Shown here: piece after piece, positions 1 through 7,728 of the stretch | Numbering within the stretch: the first letter of the stretch is position 1 | How the letters are laid out: each line of letters starts with the position of its first letter | Assembly (NCBI RefSeq): GCF_025847235.1 | Contig: NZ_JAOZEW010000004.1 | Location: 62,001 to 126,000, forward strand | Direction: 5' to 3' | DNA length: 64,000 nt | DNA from: Flavobacterium shii | Lineage (GTDB): Bacteria; Bacteroidota; Bacteroidia; Flavobacteriales; Flavobacteriaceae | Notes under the pieces: model-generated | Seen by the model: the letters and a program-made list of their open reading frames with translations, nothing else | What the model was told of the DNA's origin: nothing | Database searches by the model: none | Made by a program: the position numbers and the translations under genes

Positions 1-1008
1 AAGCAATCCATATTATTTATTTTGTTATGGCTTATATTCAGAAACGTTTTATCTCCCGGCGAATTAATCTCGATGCAGTTTATATCATCTGGAATTATAA
101 GTCCGTTACAGGATCTGGGGAGCATAATTATTTCTTATCGTGAAGCCGAAACTGCTTTGTATCTTTTCAATGAACTCATGCAAAAGAAACCGGAATACAG
201 TCCCGAAGACCCTGTAGAGGTAGGATCGATAACGCAATTGCACTTTAATAATGTTGTTTTTAAACATAAAAACGCAAGCTACAATGCGATTCAGAATATC
301 TCTTTTAAAGCAAAACTTGGTGACAATCTCGCTTTTGTTGGACCATCTGGGTCTGGAAAATCTACTCTGGTAAAACTATTGGTAGGTTTATATCGTCCTG
401 TAGAAGGAGATATTTTATACGATGACATTTCGATTAAGGATTTACGTTACAATCGTGTTCGCAGACAAATGGGATTTGTAACTCAGGATACCCAACTTTT
501 CTCGGGTAGTATACGTGAGAATCTCTTGTTTGTTAAACCCGATGCTACAGATGAAGAAATGCTTTCGGCAATAGAAAAAGCTTCAGCAACATCTGTCATA
601 CTAAACTCGGGAAAAGGTCTTGATACGATTCTAGGCGAAGGAGGAAAAAAACTTTCGGGTGGAGAAAAACAACGTCTCTCGATAGCCAGAGCTTTATTAC
701 GGAAGCCAAAAATATTGATATTTGATGAAGCTACTTCGGCTTTGGATTCACTTACAGAATCTCAAATAACACAAACGGTTAGGGATATATCTGCCGATAA
801 ACAACAAATAACCATTCTCATTGCGCATCGTCTTTCTACAATAATGCATGCAGATACTATTTTTGTTCTCGAACGAGGAAAAATTATTGAGCAAGGAACT
901 CATAATGAACTTGTAGATAAAAAAGGATTATATTACGCAATGTGGAGACAGCAAATAGGAGAACGAAAAGAAGATTTACCTCCGTCAAAAAAAACGAACA
1001 AACTGTAA
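1..1008 (+). CDS. ABC transporter, permease-ATPase fusion (C-terminal part)
   Basis: This is the 3' part of an ABC exporter; the frame is open from base 1 and the true start lies outside the window. The visible part begins with the last hydrophobic helix of a membrane domain, followed by a complete nucleotide-binding domain. It contains the Walker A motif GPSGSGKST (about bases 341-367), a Q-loop in GFVTQDTQLFSGSIREN, the signature LSGGEKQR, Walker B ILIFDEATSALD and a switch histidine in LIAHRLST. The organisation resembles peptidase-linked or type I secretion exporters, but the N-terminus that would settle the substrate class is missing. It has no evident link to the pectin genes. Confidence 0.9.
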   Translation, partial: KQSILFILLWLIFRNVLSPGELISMQFISSGIISPLQDLGSIIISYREAETALYLFNELMQKKPEYSPEDPVEVGSITQLHFNNVVFKHKNASYNAIQNISFKAKLGDNLAFVGPSGSGKSTLVKLLVGLYRPVEGDILYDDISIKDLRYNRVRRQMGFVTQDTQLFSGSIRENLLFVKPDATDEEMLSAIEKASATSVILNSGKGLDTILGEGGKKLSGGEKQRLSIARALLRKPKILIFDEATSALDSLTESQITQTVRDISADKQQITILIAHRLSTIMHADTIFVLERGKIIEQGTHNELVDKKGLYYAMWRQQIGERKEDLPPSKKTNKL

Positions 1009-1027
1009 GGAGTTAGTTTTTTTTTAA

Positions 1028-1084
1028 AACCATCTAAGTAATATAAGAAACCATAAGCGTTAAACTTATATTACTTAAATGGTT
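1028..1084. terminator. Long inverted repeat between convergent genes
   Basis: Two 20-base arms (1028-1047 and 1065-1084) pair with a single mismatch around a 17-base loop. The repeat lies between the convergent ABC transporter and DoxX genes, so it probably terminates one or both transcripts. The T-rich flank is on the left, which favours the minus-strand transcript. Confidence 0.55.
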
Positions 1085-1165
1085 ATTCATTTGATTACAA
1101 TTATACTTTATATAGTACAATTATCTAAGTTTATTTAAAATATAATTATCTAAATTTTAAACCAC

Positions 1166-1558
1166 TTAACACTCTTTATATTCATCAAAACTATAAGGGC
1201 CAGCTCCAAAAAATGAGATCATTAAAGCAGCACCTATAATAGATAGATTTCTCATAAAAGTCATAAAAACCAATTGATGTTTAACGGGATCTTCAATATC
1301 CCAGAAATTGTGCATTACAAATGTTACGGGAAGAAGAATTATAATTATTAACCATGCACCCCATTTGGCCATAAATCCAGTCAAAATACTTAATCCTGCT
1401 ATTAGTTCAAAAACACCAACCAAAGGGACCAAAATATAAGAATATGGTATTCCTTTTGCTGATGCTTCATAAATAAAATAATCAGAAAAATTTACGATAG
1501 AAGAAAACATAAAAATTGAGCTGAATAAAATTCTGCCTATTAATGGGACATATCTCAT
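1166..1558 (-). CDS. DoxX family membrane protein
   Basis: A 130-residue protein with four predicted membrane helices (about residues 5-25, 42-62, 66-84 and 100-118), the size and topology usual for DoxX/DoxD-like proteins. The segment GVFELIAGLSILTG (48-61) and the following helix match the family pattern. The family includes subunits of a thiosulfate:quinone oxidoreductase, but most bacterial members have no known reaction and none can be assigned here. It stands alone, convergent with the ABC transporter gene. Confidence 0.82.
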   Translation of the reverse strand: MRYVPLIGRILFSSIFMFSSIVNFSDYFIYEASAKGIPYSYILVPLVGVFELIAGLSILTGFMAKWGAWLIIIILLPVTFVMHNFWDIEDPVKHQLVFMTFMRNLSIIGAALMISFFGAGPYSFDEYKEC

Positions 1559-1781
1559 AGTGGAATTTTTTATTAGATTAATAATAGTTTTATTTTAAAT
1601 GATTTTATAAAAAAAGTAAGAACCTTAAATTTAGTAAATTAAATTTTAAAAACAGCAGTATCCTTAAATGGATTATTGATAGAAATTAAATATTTTTAAA
1701 TCATTAGACTGATTATTTCTAACCCGAACAATCAATTTTATTCCTACTTTTGAATAATCTAACATAACTAAAACTATTATT

Positions 1782-2198
1782 ATGTGGTGGGTCTATGCAA
1801 TATTATCGGCTATTTTTGCAGCTTTGACAGCTATCTTCGCCAAAGTTGGAATTGCAAATGTAAATTCAAACCTTGCAACTGCGATACGAACCGTAGTTGT
1901 ACTTATCATGATATGGAGTATTGTATTGTTTCGTTCGGAAGCCAAAGGTTTATTGACATTATCTAAACAAAATATCCTATTTCTTGTAATATCCGGAGTT
2001 GCAACCGGTTTGTCATGGATGTTTTATTTTAAAGCTTTAAAAATGGCCGACGTTACACAAGTCGCTCCTATCGACAAGCTAAGTCTCGCCTTGACAATAA
2101 TACTATCAGTCATTTTTTTAGGAGAAAGCCTAACCTTAAAAACAGCAATTGGTGCACTATTAATTATTGGAGGTACGATTGTGATAATCTGGAAATAA
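1782..2198 (+). CDS. EamA family (DMT superfamily) membrane protein, half-size
   Basis: A 138-residue protein with five hydrophobic segments and one EamA repeat. It starts MWWVYAILSAIFAALTAIFAK, has FKALKMADVTQVAPIDKLS about two thirds along, and ends in a hydrophobic stretch before IIWK. Full-size EamA proteins carry two such repeats; short members of this length are common and probably dimerise. The substrate is unknown. The ATG at 1782 is well placed and no frameshift is evident. Confidence 0.85.
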   Translation: MWWVYAILSAIFAALTAIFAKVGIANVNSNLATAIRTVVVLIMIWSIVLFRSEAKGLLTLSKQNILFLVISGVATGLSWMFYFKALKMADVTQVAPIDKLSLALTIILSVIFLGESLTLKTAIGALLIIGGTIVIIWK

Positions 2199-2218
2199 AA
2201 CAGAGACATGCATTACAA

Positions 2219-2249
2219 ATAAAGGCTGCCCAAAATGAACAGCCTTTAT
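2219..2249. terminator. Bidirectional hairpin terminator
   Basis: A perfect 10-bp stem (ATAAAGGCTG at 2219-2228, CAGCCTTTAT at 2240-2249) with an 11-base loop. It lies between the convergent EamA and Hsp20 genes and fits a shared intrinsic terminator. Confidence 0.7.
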
Positions 2250-2288
2250 CATAAAAAACCAAATATTAAACCAACAAATATTTTAGCA

Positions 2289-2744
2289 TTAGCTAATTTT
2301 AATTACTTTTGGAGCTTTATTCTCTTTAGTTTCTTCCTCTTTTTTAGGAATAACTAAGCTCAAAAGTCCATTATCATAATGTGCTTTTATATTATCCTCA
2401 TCAACAACATTATTTGGTAATTCAAATCTTCTTTGGAAAGATTGATAACTAAATTCTCGACGAGTATAATTATCTTCAACTATTTCTTTTTCATGCTCTT
2501 TAGCAGAAGATATTGTTAGTAAATTACCATCAAGAGTAATTTTAAAATCATTTTTATCCATTCCAGGAGCAGCTACTTCAACCTCATAATTTTCATTATT
2601 TTCCTTAATATTTATCGAAGGTATTGTAGTACTTGTAGATGAGAAATTACTATTACCCCAATTAAAAAGCTCACGTCCAAAAAATTCATCTATCAATGTT
2701 GGAAATGATTGAGAATTGTCACCGTTTTTTCTGATACTTAACAT
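2289..2744 (-). CDS. Hsp20/alpha-crystallin small heat shock protein
   Basis: A 151-residue small heat shock protein, an ATP-independent holdase that binds unfolding proteins in the cytoplasm. The alpha-crystallin domain spans about residues 42-134. It has the EVEVAAPGMDKNDFKI strand region and the conserved GLLSLVIPK motif (126-134) near the C-terminus. The N-terminal part (LIDEFFGRELFNW) resembles the substrate-binding arm of bacterial class A members. The C-terminal APKVIKIS carries the I-x-I motif used for oligomer assembly. It is monocistronic. Confidence 0.95.
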   Translation of the reverse strand: MLSIRKNGDNSQSFPTLIDEFFGRELFNWGNSNFSSTSTTIPSINIKENNENYEVEVAAPGMDKNDFKITLDGNLLTISSAKEHEKEIVEDNYTRREFSYQSFQRRFELPNNVVDEDNIKAHYDNGLLSLVIPKKEEETKENKAPKVIKIS

Positions 2745-3077
2745 GATGATTTACTTTTTAAATAGTTATACAATAATTTGAATAATCTTTAAAATTGTTG
2801 ATCAACATCTTGCATAAAACAAAATAAATACCAAACCACAAAAACTGTCATTTTTTCATAAATAAATGAATTATTGTCATATAAAGTCATTAAACAAAAA
2901 TTAAACAATTACAAAATGACAGTTTTAAGATATATAAGTCAAATATATTTTATCTAAATAGCTTTAAAATATCACCAAATAATGCTTTAATAAAATTTAG
3001 AACCAATCTAACCACCTTGCAAAAGAATTTGCCATTAATTAATATTAATTTTATAATTGAATTATAAAATTATTACC
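2745..3077. other. AT-rich intergenic region
   Basis: About 330 bp between the divergent hsp20 and the gene at 3078. I see no coding signal. CAAATATA at 2940-2947 reads TATATTTG on the minus strand and fits the Bacteroidota -7 consensus, but it lies about 200 bp from the hsp20 start, so its role is uncertain. Confidence 0.4.
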
Positions 3078-3482
3078 ATGAGTACTATTGAAAATGAAAC
3101 CTTGTTGAGGAAGGAACTCGCTGTAATAGACACGAAAATAAATAAGCTTAATGACGAAAAAATAAAGCTTTTCTTTAATGCAATCGGGCTTACTTCTCGT
3201 GAAGATGTTCCAAAGGATTACCTGCAATGGGAGACAATACTTATCATTGTTCCAAACCGACAAGTTTCACATGAATTGAAATCTTATAAATATTCTATTT
3301 CCAGAATCACCTTTGCTACAAATATTTACGCAAAAGAAATACACATTTATGATTTAAATGACTGGAAAAAGGCCTTTGGTAATAAGACACATTTACAAAT
3401 AAAGAGCGCTTTAAAAAATAGTTTTGGAGGCGTTCAAAAAGTTCAGGAAGAATATATCAAGACTAGTCAAAAAAACAGTTAA
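3078..3482 (+). CDS. Hypothetical protein
   Basis: I do not recognise this family. The ATG at 3078 gives a 134-residue soluble protein without signal peptide or membrane helix; a TTG at 3057 is possible but the ATG is preferred. Residues 5-30 are rich in Glu, Lys and Leu and could form a coiled coil (LLRKELAVIDTKINKLNDEK). The stop codon is about 10 bases before the ATG of the downstream VIT-family gene, so the two are probably co-transcribed. Confidence 0.6.
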   Translation: MSTIENETLLRKELAVIDTKINKLNDEKIKLFFNAIGLTSREDVPKDYLQWETILIIVPNRQVSHELKSYKYSISRITFATNIYAKEIHIYDLNDWKKAFGNKTHLQIKSALKNSFGGVQKVQEEYIKTSQKNS

Positions 3483-3492
3483 CAACGTGCAA

Positions 3493-4176
3493 ATGGAGCA
3501 GCATTATATAAACAGAAGTGGTTGGTTACGTGCAGCTGTTCTTGGTGCCAATGATGGTATTTTATCTACTACCAGTTTAGCCATCGGTATTGCTGCTGCC
3601 AGTACAACACGCGAGCCCATTATTCTGGCAACAATTGCTGGTTTAGTAGCAGGTGCATTATCTATGGCTGCGGGCGAATATGTTTCGGTAAGTTCACAAG
3701 AAGATATTGAAACTGCCGATCTCGAAAGAGAGCATACCGCATTAAAAACTATGCCCGAAGTAGAGTTAATAGAACTATCTGATATCTATGAAAAAAGAGG
3801 ATTAACTCCTGAACTTGCCCGAGAAGTAGCGATTCAATTAACTGCACATAATGCCCTGGAAACACATGCCAGAGACGAATTAGGTATTAACGAAATCACT
3901 CAGGCAAAGCCATTACAGGCAGCATTTGCATCGGCAGCCTCGTTTATTTCTGGGGGAATCTTACCCTTGTTTGTATCCCTTTTTGCCCCTTTAAATGATA
4001 TTGTAATCTACCAATATGTTTTTGCTATAATCTTCCTAGCACTTTCCGGAATATTAGCAGCCAAAGCCGGAGGATCTAATATCCCCAAAGCTGTATTAAG
4101 AATTTGTATCTGGGGAACTTTCGCAATGGGAATGTCAGCACTAGTAGGCTACGCTTTCAATGTTCCAAATGTTTAA
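3493..4176 (+). CDS. VIT1/CCC1 family membrane protein (putative Fe2+/Mn2+ transporter)
   Basis: A 227-residue membrane protein of the VIT1/CCC1 family, whose characterised members move Fe2+ or Mn2+ out of the cytosol. The N-terminal GWLRAAVLGANDGILSTTSL is the family signature. It is followed by a small-residue helix pair (AGLVAGALSMAAGEYVSVSSQ), a charged central segment rich in Glu that would correspond to the metal-binding region (SSQEDIETADLEREH and downstream), and three C-terminal helices. I chose ATG 3493, just before this signature; an earlier in-frame TTG at 3424 would overlap the preceding gene by 59 bases. Confidence 0.88.
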   Translation: MEQHYINRSGWLRAAVLGANDGILSTTSLAIGIAAASTTREPIILATIAGLVAGALSMAAGEYVSVSSQEDIETADLEREHTALKTMPEVELIELSDIYEKRGLTPELAREVAIQLTAHNALETHARDELGINEITQAKPLQAAFASAASFISGGILPLFVSLFAPLNDIVIYQYVFAIIFLALSGILAAKAGGSNIPKAVLRICIWGTFAMGMSALVGYAFNVPNV

Positions 4177-4253
4177 TAAATCGTAATCTCATATCCTTAA
4201 ATCCATCATCTTTCCTCTATCATCTTTCCTCAAGCATCTAAAATCTTCCTCCT

Positions 4254-5000
4254 CTAACTCCTCACTCTTTTCCTAAGTCCCTTAAGCAACACGTTATCTG
4301 AGGTTTTAATTTGTTCAACAGCAATTTTGGCAATTTCAGTAGCTCCCAATAAAGAAAGATGAGTATCGTCATCTTTCCCTTCTGGATAATAGGCATTCTC
4401 CCCTGCTTTAAAATGTAAATGTAGCTTCTCGGATTTTTCAGGACCATAGGCTTGTTCCAGTAATTCGGTGTAATGTTCAAGGTCTATAAATGGCACATTT
4501 AATTCCTGAGCAACCAGTCTGGCTTCCAATGGATAATCACCATGCGAACTTATCAAAACGCCTTGCTCATTAAATTTCCTTCTTGCAATCGATGAAAACA
4601 ATATCGGAATTGCCCCTTTTTCTCTACTTTCGGTTACAAAACGTATCAAATTATGGCGGTAAGCAGTATGCGGATTCGTATATCGTGTAGAATCGGTTAT
4701 TTTCTCATCATTATGCCCAAACTGAATAAAAACATAATCCCCCTTTTTAAGCGATTTATATACTGATTCCCATAGCTTTTCATCAATAAAACTTTTTGTA
4801 CTTCGTCCATTTACTGCTTTATTCTCAACCGTAATGCTTTCATTAAAAAAAGGCTGTAATACCTGACACCAACCGTGTTCCGGGTTTTTATCAGCGTCTT
4901 TTTTATTAGCCATTGTAGAGTCTCCTATACAATATAAAGTTGTTTTTTGTGCCGATACATTAAATGCAATCAATAGTATTATTAATAGATAGTATTTCAT
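4254..5000 (-). CDS. Rhamnogalacturonan acetylesterase (CE12-type SGNH hydrolase)
   Basis: A 248-residue secreted SGNH/GDSL esterase that would remove acetyl groups from rhamnogalacturonan. It has a signal peptide (MKYYLLIILLIAFNVSAQ), the GDST nucleophile block with Ser28, a conserved Gly/Asn region, the FGHND block III, and the C-terminal DDTH-LS block carrying the catalytic Asp and His. The size is usual for CE12. It is the last gene of the leftward pectin enzyme block and is separated from the upstream GH28 gene by a TTAGATTAG-like tandem repeat. The CE12 assignment is from motif and context; a related acetyl-xylan activity is possible. Confidence 0.87.
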   Translation of the reverse strand: MKYYLLIILLIAFNVSAQKTTLYCIGDSTMANKKDADKNPEHGWCQVLQPFFNESITVENKAVNGRSTKSFIDEKLWESVYKSLKKGDYVFIQFGHNDEKITDSTRYTNPHTAYRHNLIRFVTESREKGAIPILFSSIARRKFNEQGVLISSHGDYPLEARLVAQELNVPFIDLEHYTELLEQAYGPEKSEKLHLHFKAGENAYYPEGKDDDTHLSLLGATEIAKIAVEQIKTSDNVLLKGLRKRVRS

Positions 5001-5002
5001 AT

Positions 5003-5130
5003 TAGACTTTTTTAGACTACTTAGATTAGTTAGATTAGTTAGACTAGTTAGATTAGTTAGATTAGTTAGACTACTTAGACTACTTAGATTAGTTAGATTA
5101 GTTAGATTGTTAGATTGTTAGAATATTAGA
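5003..5130. repeat. Degenerate TTAGATTAG tandem repeat
   Basis: About 13 units of a 9-10 base motif (variants of TTAGATTAG and TTAGACTAC) run in direct orientation between the CE12 and GH28 genes. A shorter related stretch lies at 6571-6630. A similar set, partly in opposite orientation, lies at 61145-61250. Confidence 0.75.
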
Positions 5131-5135
5131 AACGA

Positions 5136-5161
5136 AGACGCACTGCGGTACGCCTTTACGG
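5136..5161. repeat. Interspersed palindromic repeat, degenerate copy
   Basis: A copy of the GACGCACTGCGGTGCGTC-type palindrome that recurs at 6792, 45394, 60652, 60939 and 61081. This copy reads GACGCACTGCGGTACGCC. Confidence 0.65.
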
Positions 5162-5207
5162 GAAACCTTTGTTCCTTTGTTCCTTTGTTCCTTTGAACCT
5201 CAGTATC

Positions 5208-6569
5208 TCAGAACCTTCCTAAAGATACTGCCGTAGGAACTGTTGCTTTTTCACCTATAAAAACCTCATTCATTGTAACGTTCTCTGCATTCGTATTAGA
5301 TATTGCATTCTTAGCAGACTTGATTTCTATATTGTCTAAAGAAATATTTCGAACTTTTTTCTCTGGAAATCCTTGAATTACAATTCCTGTTCCGGATACT
5401 TTATTACAAATAATATTCGAGAATGAAACATCTGATATTTCCGATGGATATCCGCTTCCTTCACCATGATAATTCGCCGTTATATAGAGACAATCCTCTA
5501 CTTCATCCAACTGGATATTTCGAACAAAAACATTTTTTATATAACCACCCCGATCGGCATTTGTTTTTAAATAGATTCCTCTTTTTAGATAGCCAACAGT
5601 TTTGCAATTCTCTACATAAACATTTTTAATTCCTGCCGACATTTCGCTTCCCAAAACAACTCCGTGAAGTCCTTTAAAATTGCAGTTTCTTATCACAATA
5701 TTCTCACTAGGTGTTGCGCTATTGGCTCTGCCTTCATAGTCTCTCCCTGCTTTAATTGCAATATTATCGTCGCCATTATTAAATGTAATTCGTTCTATCA
5801 AAACATCTTTGGCATATTCCGGGTCGATTCCGTCATTGTTATGATTTAATGATTTATAACTTACATCTCTTATAGTTATACTTTCGGATTTTAATAAATG
5901 TAAACACCAAAAAGGGGAATTTTCGATTCTGATTTTCTCTACCAAGATATTTTCACAATTAAAAAACTGAATCATTTGTGGTCTTAAAAAATAGCCTTTT
6001 CCGAATTTTCTATCTTTTAATGGAACATTATTATGATTCATTTCGCGACTTAGATTTTTACCAACCCCTTCTTTTTCTTTAAAACTACGCCATATATTTC
6101 CTCCTTCTCCATCAATTGTTCCTTCGCCTGTTATCGCAATATCTGTACAACCATAAGCATAAATAAACGGACTATAATTGTAAAGCATTGTTCCTTCCCA
6201 ACTTGTAAGTACCATTGGTAAATAATGATCCGGATTATCACTAAATTTAATTTTTGCGTCTTTTTCTATCACTAGTTTTACATTACTCACAAAATGGATT
6301 GGCCCATTGAGTTTATAAACACCCTTTGGAACTATAATTGTTCCGCCTTTGTTTTTCTTGCATAATGCCATAGCTTTATCAAAAACAGGTTTGCTATCAC
6401 TTAAAGAATCTCCTTTGGCGCCAAGCCTCACGACATTTATTTGATACAAGGGAATAACCGGTAATTTAATTCTGCCAACAATTGAATCGACTTTACTCGT
6501 CGGAAAATCAATTGTCTGTGCAGAAATATTTAATGTAATTAATAGAAAGAAAAGAAAACAATATTTCAT
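5208..6569 (-). CDS. GH28 polygalacturonase-type glycoside hydrolase
   Basis: A 453-residue secreted right-handed beta-helix hydrolase of GH28, which cleaves galacturonan or rhamnogalacturonan by inversion. It has a signal peptide (residues 1-18, ending NISAQ), a pectate-lyase-3-like N-terminal repeat (LGAKGDSLSDSKPVFDKA), and the GH28 active-site motifs NNDGID (244-249), GDDNIA (266-271) and LHGVVLGSE (301-309). An R-x-K motif follows downstream (GIYLKTNADRGG). Endo- or exo-action and preference for homogalacturonan over rhamnogalacturonan cannot be fixed from sequence. It shares the block with CE8, PL10 and GH105 genes. Confidence 0.93.
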   Translation of the reverse strand: MKYCFLFFLLITLNISAQTIDFPTSKVDSIVGRIKLPVIPLYQINVVRLGAKGDSLSDSKPVFDKAMALCKKNKGGTIIVPKGVYKLNGPIHFVSNVKLVIEKDAKIKFSDNPDHYLPMVLTSWEGTMLYNYSPFIYAYGCTDIAITGEGTIDGEGGNIWRSFKEKEGVGKNLSREMNHNNVPLKDRKFGKGYFLRPQMIQFFNCENILVEKIRIENSPFWCLHLLKSESITIRDVSYKSLNHNNDGIDPEYAKDVLIERITFNNGDDNIAIKAGRDYEGRANSATPSENIVIRNCNFKGLHGVVLGSEMSAGIKNVYVENCKTVGYLKRGIYLKTNADRGGYIKNVFVRNIQLDEVEDCLYITANYHGEGSGYPSEISDVSFSNIICNKVSGTGIVIQGFPEKKVRNISLDNIEIKSAKNAISNTNAENVTMNEVFIGEKATVPTAVSLGRF

Positions 6570-6644
6570 TTTTAGACTTCTTAGATTGTTAGAATTTTAG
6601 ACTACTTAGAATATTAGACTTCTTAGACATAATACCTTTATACT

Positions 6645-6705
6645 CAATTTTGTCACCCTGAGCAAAGTCGAAGGGCATACAGGGCTTCGACTCCACCGAC
6701 ATACG
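6645..6705. repeat. Interspersed hairpin (GTCACCCTGAGCAAAGTCGA type)
   Basis: This stretch contains GTCGAAGGGC followed by a reverse-complementary CTTCGACTCC about 15 bases on, forming a hairpin. A related copy lies at 45461-45520 and shorter relatives lie around 30645-30670 and 60748-60890. Confidence 0.6.
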
Positions 6706-6791
6706 ATTACTTTATATATAAAACATAGTAAATACTCTATAATTTCTCACGTAATCTCACAATCTTTGTTCCTTAAAAAAACCTATATTGT

Positions 6792-6817
6792 GTAGACGCA
6801 CTGCGGTGCGTCTCTAC
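6792..6817. repeat. Interspersed palindromic repeat
   Basis: GTAGACGCACTGCGGTGCGT continuing to CTCTAC forms a near-perfect palindrome. It is one of six copies in the window, always intergenic. Confidence 0.75.
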
Positions 6818-6849
6818 GGAGAACCTTTGTCCCTCAGAATCTTTAAACC

Positions 6850-7728
6850 TTAAAACCCTAAAACTTTCTCAACGGTATATTTCTTAGCTTCTTTTTTGCT
6901 TAACTGATGTGACCATGCGACTCTTCCCTTTGGCTTATATCCTTCGCCATTGCAATTATATTCTGCATAAAAAGCTGTTTTTTCGGCTTCGGGTTTGGAC
7001 CAATTTTCCCATCCTTGTGGCAAAATATGGCTTCCCATTTTGCAATCTATAAAAACTGTCTTGGCATAAATACGCCACGGTCTTCCCAGATATACTTTTG
7101 TTGCATTTTTGTCTGCGGTGAGATTACAGTTTTTAAAAACAAAACCAAACTCGGTACCTTCAGGTGTGGACGCTGCTGTGATATAGGAATTCTTGAGGCA
7201 ATGAATTTGGCAATTCTCGAAGAATACGGTTGCTTTTCCGAAAATAAAATCGGTTGTTCCTTCTATATAACAATCTTTAAAATGCTGTCTAGAGTTATTT
7301 CCCGATGCATATAAAGTATCCTGGTTTCCTAAAATATTGCAATTAAAAACGTACGCTCTATCTCCCATAATCGATAAAGCTACTGCTTGCCCAACATCAC
7401 CAGAGGCATTTTGAATCGTTAAATTAGTAGCCGAAAAATCATTCCCTTCTACAAGCATCGTGTAGGTATAGAAAGTACTGTTCCTGCCTAAATTCATTTT
7501 GCCAAAATAATCATCATAAGTAATGATTGTCTTTTCTTTGCTTTCGCCAATTAACGAAAGATGGTCATTAAATTCTGGAATTCTTATTTTCTCATAATAC
7601 GTTCCATTTTTAATATGAATCGTTACTCTTTCATTAGGAAAAGCTTTGGATGCATTTATAGCATCCTGAATTAGCTTAAAATCTCCCGATCCATCTTGTG
7701 CAACGGTAATTATGCTTACGGTTTCACC
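6850..7728 (-). CDS. Pectin methylesterase domain (CE8), 3' half of a frameshifted PL10-CE8 gene
   Basis: This frame encodes a nearly complete CE8 pectinesterase. It begins ISVT-like strand IITVAQDGSGDFKLIQDAIN, has GQAVALSIMGDRAYVFNC and LGNQDTLY (catalytic Gln and Asp), then IEGTTDFIFGKATVFF (catalytic Asp) and YLGRPWRIYAKTVF (Arg/Trp motif). There is no signal peptide and no ATG, GTG or TTG in frame before ATG 7497, which lies about 77 residues inside the domain. The frame would be joined to the upstream PL10 by one extra base in an A10 run at 7729-7738. I read it as the C-terminal half of a PL10-CE8 fusion of about 659 residues (6850-8828). Translation from 7497 alone would give a 215-residue fragment lacking the first strands. 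Confidence 0.85.
   Translation of the reverse strand, partial: GETVSIITVAQDGSGDFKLIQDAINASKAFPNERVTIHIKNGTYYEKIRIPEFNDHLSLIGESKEKTIITYDDYFGKMNLGRNSTFYTYTMLVEGNDFSATNLTIQNASGDVGQAVALSIMGDRAYVFNCNILGNQDTLYASGNNSRQHFKDCYIEGTTDFIFGKATVFFENCQIHCLKNSYITAASTPEGTEFGFVFKNCNLTADKNATKVYLGRPWRIYAKTVFIDCKMGSHILPQGWENWSKPEAEKTAFYAEYNCNGEGYKPKGRVAWSHQLSKKEAKKYTVEKVLGF

Noticed and set aside
1782..2198. Half-size EamA protein as a truncated gene
   Set aside because: The length is common for one-repeat members, and no second-repeat remnant follows before the terminator at 2219.
3424..3492. Upstream TTG start for the VIT-family gene, adding 23 residues
   Set aside because: It overlaps the preceding gene, and the family signature begins right after ATG 3493.
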